A stretch of DNA of 64,000 bases, from NCBI GenBank assembly GCA_002286855.1, contig NRSV01000086.1, positions 1 to 64,000 on the forward strand. The letters are read 5' to 3'. The notes beneath the pieces are model-generated. The model did no database searches. It saw only the letters and a program-made list of their open reading frames with translations, and was not told the origin of the DNA. Origin of the DNA: Bipolaris cookei (taxonomy: Eukaryota > Ascomycota > Dothideomycetes > Pleosporales > Pleosporaceae). The position numbers and the translations under genes are program-made. Below, in pieces: positions 61,340 through 64,000 of this stretch. Numbering within the stretch: the stretch's first letter is position 1; every line of letters begins with the position of its first letter.

Positions 61340-62398
61340 AACAGATGCTTTACTTCGCTTAGGGGCAGAGCACACGGATTGGTGTGAATTTGAGGAAGTA
61401 GTGTAGTTTGCTTGATAGAATGCTGTACGCAAACTACTATCTGAGCACGCTACCTGTATGCCAAGTGCTACTAACAGCGCACGTCCTGTGGGACGCGTTT
61501 TGATGATCTTGCTGTCTGCGCGGAGAAACTGCCGGAATATACACTTATTACTCTAAATCGAACATAGAAGACTGCAGTCTTAGTCTTTGCTATCTTTGCT
61601 TTCTTTCTAGTCTACCGAGCTGTGTAGAAGTTGATGCCGTCGCGAACAAACAAGGGGGTATTAGAGGAGAGTTGATAGACGCCACTGATAGAACGAGCGA
61701 CAGCGTGGTCAATAACACGTCTCTCAGCGTCGGAGGTTAATGCACTGGAAGATTAAGAGTTGCGATATGGATGCATGCTGGACCTGTTGATTTATAGGCA
61801 TGGTGGGTGCAACCTGGGGACCCGAAAAGAAATGTGTCCTGTTACACTGTCCGTCCCAGCACCAAGGGATGGACATTACAAGGCTATTAATGTTGATGAG
61901 TTTACTGGAATGAATGCATCGGATTGCCTGAATGTAGTTAGGTCGTACGTAATGGAAGAGATGAGCACTATCCTTATCGTTGATTTACATATTCGCGTGC
62001 ATCTTGACTTGAAATGCGACGCTACTAGCCTGTGTTCATATGCTAACCCCGCGAAATCACGGCAGATGGAACACTAAGAAAGGCCAAGAAGACCTAGCAA
62101 AGCTTATAGAGATGAGAAGCCGAGGCAAATTAGATCTAGTTATGCTAAGTGGCCTAGGAGATCTTCCTCGAGTACCCGTTTATGTTTGTGGGCCGTTGAA
62201 GAATCGCAGCTCAGTTCATGATATGGACTTCTGAAAGCCAACACAGACTTCCAGGCGTCTGCTAGAGGCCTAGCCGCAAACAGACAAAAGCCGAAGCACC
62301 ACAGAAGTATCACACAAAGAAAAAAAACCCCACATGTAAACAACAAGATAGAACGGCCTACGGCCAAAGTCTTACATAGCCCTGAGCTGCATATAGAC
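61340..62398. other. Gene-poor stretch, no gene recognised
   Basis: It contains a plus frame of 105 codons (61760-62077) and another of 64 codons (62040-62234), neither matching a known family. The composition suggests decayed mobile sequence. The left end includes the ankyrin gene promoter. Confidence 0.4.
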
Positions 62399-62848
62399 TC
62401 TAGGCTGCTAAGATTTGTCCCCAACGCTAGCTAATTTCTCACTAGTGCCAAATATATTACAATATTCTATCCTTCTGGGCATAGATATGTGTTTTAATAG
62501 CTGAGTTATGAGGCCAACTCCATTTAAGGATAAAGCCGTAGCCATGTTGCATGCCGTGCACTTTAAGCGCGCTATATGCTTCTCCATAGGAACTGTAGAG
62601 CTGATCTATAGGGGGTGCAATGTCGCCCATGTTATTCAAGAACAAGAAATAAGCTAGATGGATACGTCTTTTTGATGTGTTTACTTGCAGTAGACATCTA
62701 GTGGTGTTGCGAAGATGGCGGATTCGAATATTACGCGCTAAGCTAAGTTGGGGAGAAAGTTTACACTAGCACTAGCGTTGGGGACAAATATTATTTTGGG
62801 GACCAATCTCAAAACCTTGGGGACAAATCTCAGCAGCCTAGACTCTAA
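62399..62848. mobile_element. Inverted-repeat element with a MULE-like transposase fragment
   Basis: TCTAGGCTGCTAAGATTTGT followed by CCCCAA (62399-62424) is matched in inverted orientation by 62817-62842 with one mismatch. The next bases (CGCTAG) are matched by a second inverted copy at 62772-62789. Between them, a minus-strand 62-codon frame (62645-62457) carries PPIDQLYSSYGEAYSALKVH and HGYGFILKWSW. These resemble the FAR1-like N-terminal domain of fungal Mutator-like transposases, as I recall them. The rest of the transposase is missing. It looks like a deleted, non-autonomous element. Target-site duplications were not identified. Confidence 0.55.
62772..62848 (+). repeat. Three-fold TTGGGGACMAAT subrepeats at the right inverted repeat
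   Basis: TTGGGGACAAAT (62778-62789), a TTGGGGACCAAT variant (62797-62808) and TTGGGGACAAAT (62817-62828) are spaced about 20 bp apart. The left end has only one copy. Confidence 0.8.
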
Positions 62849-62851
62849 TGG

Positions 62852-62883
62852 AATAATAATAATAATAATAACAATAATAATAA
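62852..62883. repeat. AAT trinucleotide microsatellite
   Basis: About ten AAT units with one AAC interruption, directly outside the right inverted repeat. Confidence 0.9.
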
Positions 62884-62968
62884 CGCAGACTTCCCCTCAT
62901 CAGGTCACCGCTCATCAATGGCTTCTATTTTAAGATTATAGTGTAAGCCCGGAAGTACAATGTGTAGT

Positions 62969-63006
62969 CACGTGGTTGCCCAATGACCAATAACGCTGTA
63001 TTTAAA
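62969..63006 (+). promoter_or_regulatory. Promoter-like cluster: CACGTG, two CCAAT boxes, TATA box
   Basis: CACGTG at 62969-62974, CCAAT at 62980-62984 and 62987-62991, and TATTTAAA at 62999-63006. A CA-rich leader follows and then an ATG at 63103. Order and spacing are those of a working fungal promoter, yet no clear gene lies downstream. Confidence 0.5.
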
Positions 63007-63102
63007 CTTGCCTCTATCATGATACACATCAGAACACACAATACTTACACACTCAACTGCTCACATACAATTCTTCAGGAAATATAGTTGACTGGCCATT
63101 CA

Positions 63103-63359
63103 ATGAACTGTGTTATCAGGTAAGAGAGTGTTGTACGCGTAGGTGCAGTGAATTGATTGTGTATTGTGTCTGCTATCTACCATCTTCATTCATATGTGCT
63201 GTATAGCTATTCTTTTTTTCTTGTTGAGGTGGGCATCCGTATTGCCGTTACAGTGGCTTGTTGAGGAGGGGTATCCTTGTTGTCGTTACAATGGCTTGTT
63301 GCCTCGGCTCAACTGAAGTCATTGCTTCTGCGGCCTTGCATAGGCTGCGACAGAGATGA
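63103..63359 (+). CDS. Candidate tiny two-exon ORF with a hydrophobic N-terminus
   Basis: An ATG at 63103 begins MNCVIS and meets a good donor (CAG then GTAAGAG) after 17 nt. Splicing to the acceptor at 63253 (CCGTTACAG) gives an in-phase 40-aa product continuing GLLRRGILVVVTMACCLGST, which resembles a signal peptide with little after it. An alternative acceptor at 63206 gives about 24 residues. The strong promoter supports transcription; protein coding is doubtful. It could also be the decayed start of a lost gene or a non-coding transcript. Confidence 0.2.
63220..63300 (+). repeat. 37-38 bp imperfect tandem duplication
   Basis: Units at 63220-63256 and 63257-63294 share CTTGTTGAGG at the start and a (G/T)CCGTTACAGTGG- or GTCGTTACAATGG-type end. 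A third unit starts at 63295 (CTTGTT) and then diverges. Confidence 0.7.
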
Positions 63360-64000
63360 TTAGGTGCAAATCACTGGACCCTGTAACTGCCTTATTCCAT
63401 TTCTCCTGTGAGATAATAAGCTTTTTCCGAATTTGCTTGGTGCAGGGACGGAATGGCTTAATTCTTGGATAAATAGGCCGAACACGAAATTCTAGAAATT
63501 CTGGCGCACGGGAATGTCCGCCTCTGAGTCAGCTTATGATTGGTAGGAACGTTCAGACCATTGCACATCAGTATACAATTTTATTCATTGGATACTAACA
63601 CTGGTTGTTCGACAATGTAACTAAAGTAAGCTGTAATAATTGTAGAACACTTCATCCTGTGAATTGGCAAACATTTCTCTTCTAAATAGCGTGACCATGT
63701 GGACAAAACACTGATGCAGCCTACCACTGCCAGCGATGTCACTATCGGACCCAAGGGGAAATTGTATATTTCGGTGTATACTCCGACAACCAAAATAGTT
63801 AGCGCAAGGGCTAAAGTAAGCAGCCACTGTCGAAGCCGTTGCGCTATGCCTAGTTGGTCTTCTGCAAACTTACGTCCGACATGTCACGACATGGTCCGCA
63901 CTCACGAACACTGGCCGAATTGATTGCCACGATGGCGCCCGCCCAAGAACATGATCGTTACTGCGCAATGACATCGTAGGGTGGCTGTTCATATAAAAAC
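63360..64000. other. Right-edge sequence, otherwise no gene recognised
   Basis: Apart from the minus-strand open frame, nothing could be supported. Confidence 0.4.
63581..63883 (-). pseudogene. Membrane-protein-like open frame lacking a start (exon or relic)
   Basis: The frame is open for about 100 codons after a TGA at 63884-63886, with no early ATG. It encodes a basic amphipathic start (FAEDQLGIAQRLRQWLL) and two hydrophobic stretches (TLALALTILVVGVYTEIYNF, and VTSLAVVGCISVLSTW), then a Cys/His-containing tail. This composition looks coding. It may be the last exon of a gene entering from beyond the right edge, or a relic. Family not recognised. Confidence 0.3.

Noticed and set aside
1..64000. 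CRISPR arrays, rRNA genes, secondary-metabolite cluster
   Set aside because: No spaced direct-repeat array, no rRNA sequence, and no PKS, NRPS or terpene synthase signature was seen in either strand.

Overview
The window is nuclear DNA of a filamentous ascomycete. The introns are short (about 45-90 nt in most genes) with GT/AG ends and CTAAC/CTGAC-like branch points. The gene set is fungal: DASH subunit Ask1, NDC80 subunit Spc24, Csf1, Fis1, a type II PI 4-kinase, an Hfl1-like DUF300 protein, Fot1/pogo transposon relics and an F-box/ankyrin gene. The style fits Dothideomycetes, probably Pleosporales, but that placement is inference from general knowledge and no search was run.

Layout. 1-1502: low-complexity left edge. 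1503-5747 (-): a 1242-aa coiled-coil protein with a lysine tail. 5748-8844: long CT-rich intergenic stretch. 8845-10392 (-): RING-H2 ubiquitin ligase. 11230-11819 (-): FIS1, divergent from 12227-12922 (+) SPC24. 12923-15321: AT-rich gene-poor gap with two perfect hairpins. 15322-25168 (-): giant lipid-transfer protein CSF1, divergent from 25704-28028 (+) an Hfl1/TMEM184-like membrane protein. 29648-31486 (+): Ser-rich disordered protein. 33676-35901 (+): secreted endonuclease/exonuclease/phosphatase-fold nuclease. 37674-39357 (+): MFS anion:cation symporter. 40753-41752 (-): short-chain dehydrogenase, divergent from 42272-43624 (+) ASK1. 43933-46278 (+): LSB6. 47611-51237 (+): Rad5/Rad16-type SNF2 ATPase with an embedded RING. 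53137-53764 (+): small predicted coiled-coil/membrane protein.

From about 53.8 kb the window changes character. Two broken Fot1/pogo transposases lie head to tail (53873-55093 and 55501-56650, both -). They are followed by a secreted proteinase-K-type subtilase (57564-58943, +), an F-box/ankyrin gene with 13 near-identical 33-residue repeats and a truncated 3' end (59663-61339, -), a MULE-like remnant between inverted repeats (62399-62848), a well-formed promoter with no clear gene (62969-63119), and an unexplained membrane-type open frame at the right edge.

The genes do not form an operon or an obvious biosynthetic cluster. The left 53 kb is mostly conserved housekeeping: kinetochore (SPC24, ASK1), mitochondrial/peroxisomal fission (FIS1), lipid transfer and phosphoinositide metabolism (CSF1, LSB6), vacuole (Hfl1-like), ubiquitin and DNA repair (RING ligase, Rad5-like). 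The right 10 kb is an accessory, transposon-bearing region. Exon structures were rebuilt by hand from splice signals and reading phase. Every multi-exon model closes in phase, but none has transcript support. Several genes begin with a very short coding exon (17-50 nt), so models that take the first long open frame will miss their true N-termini.
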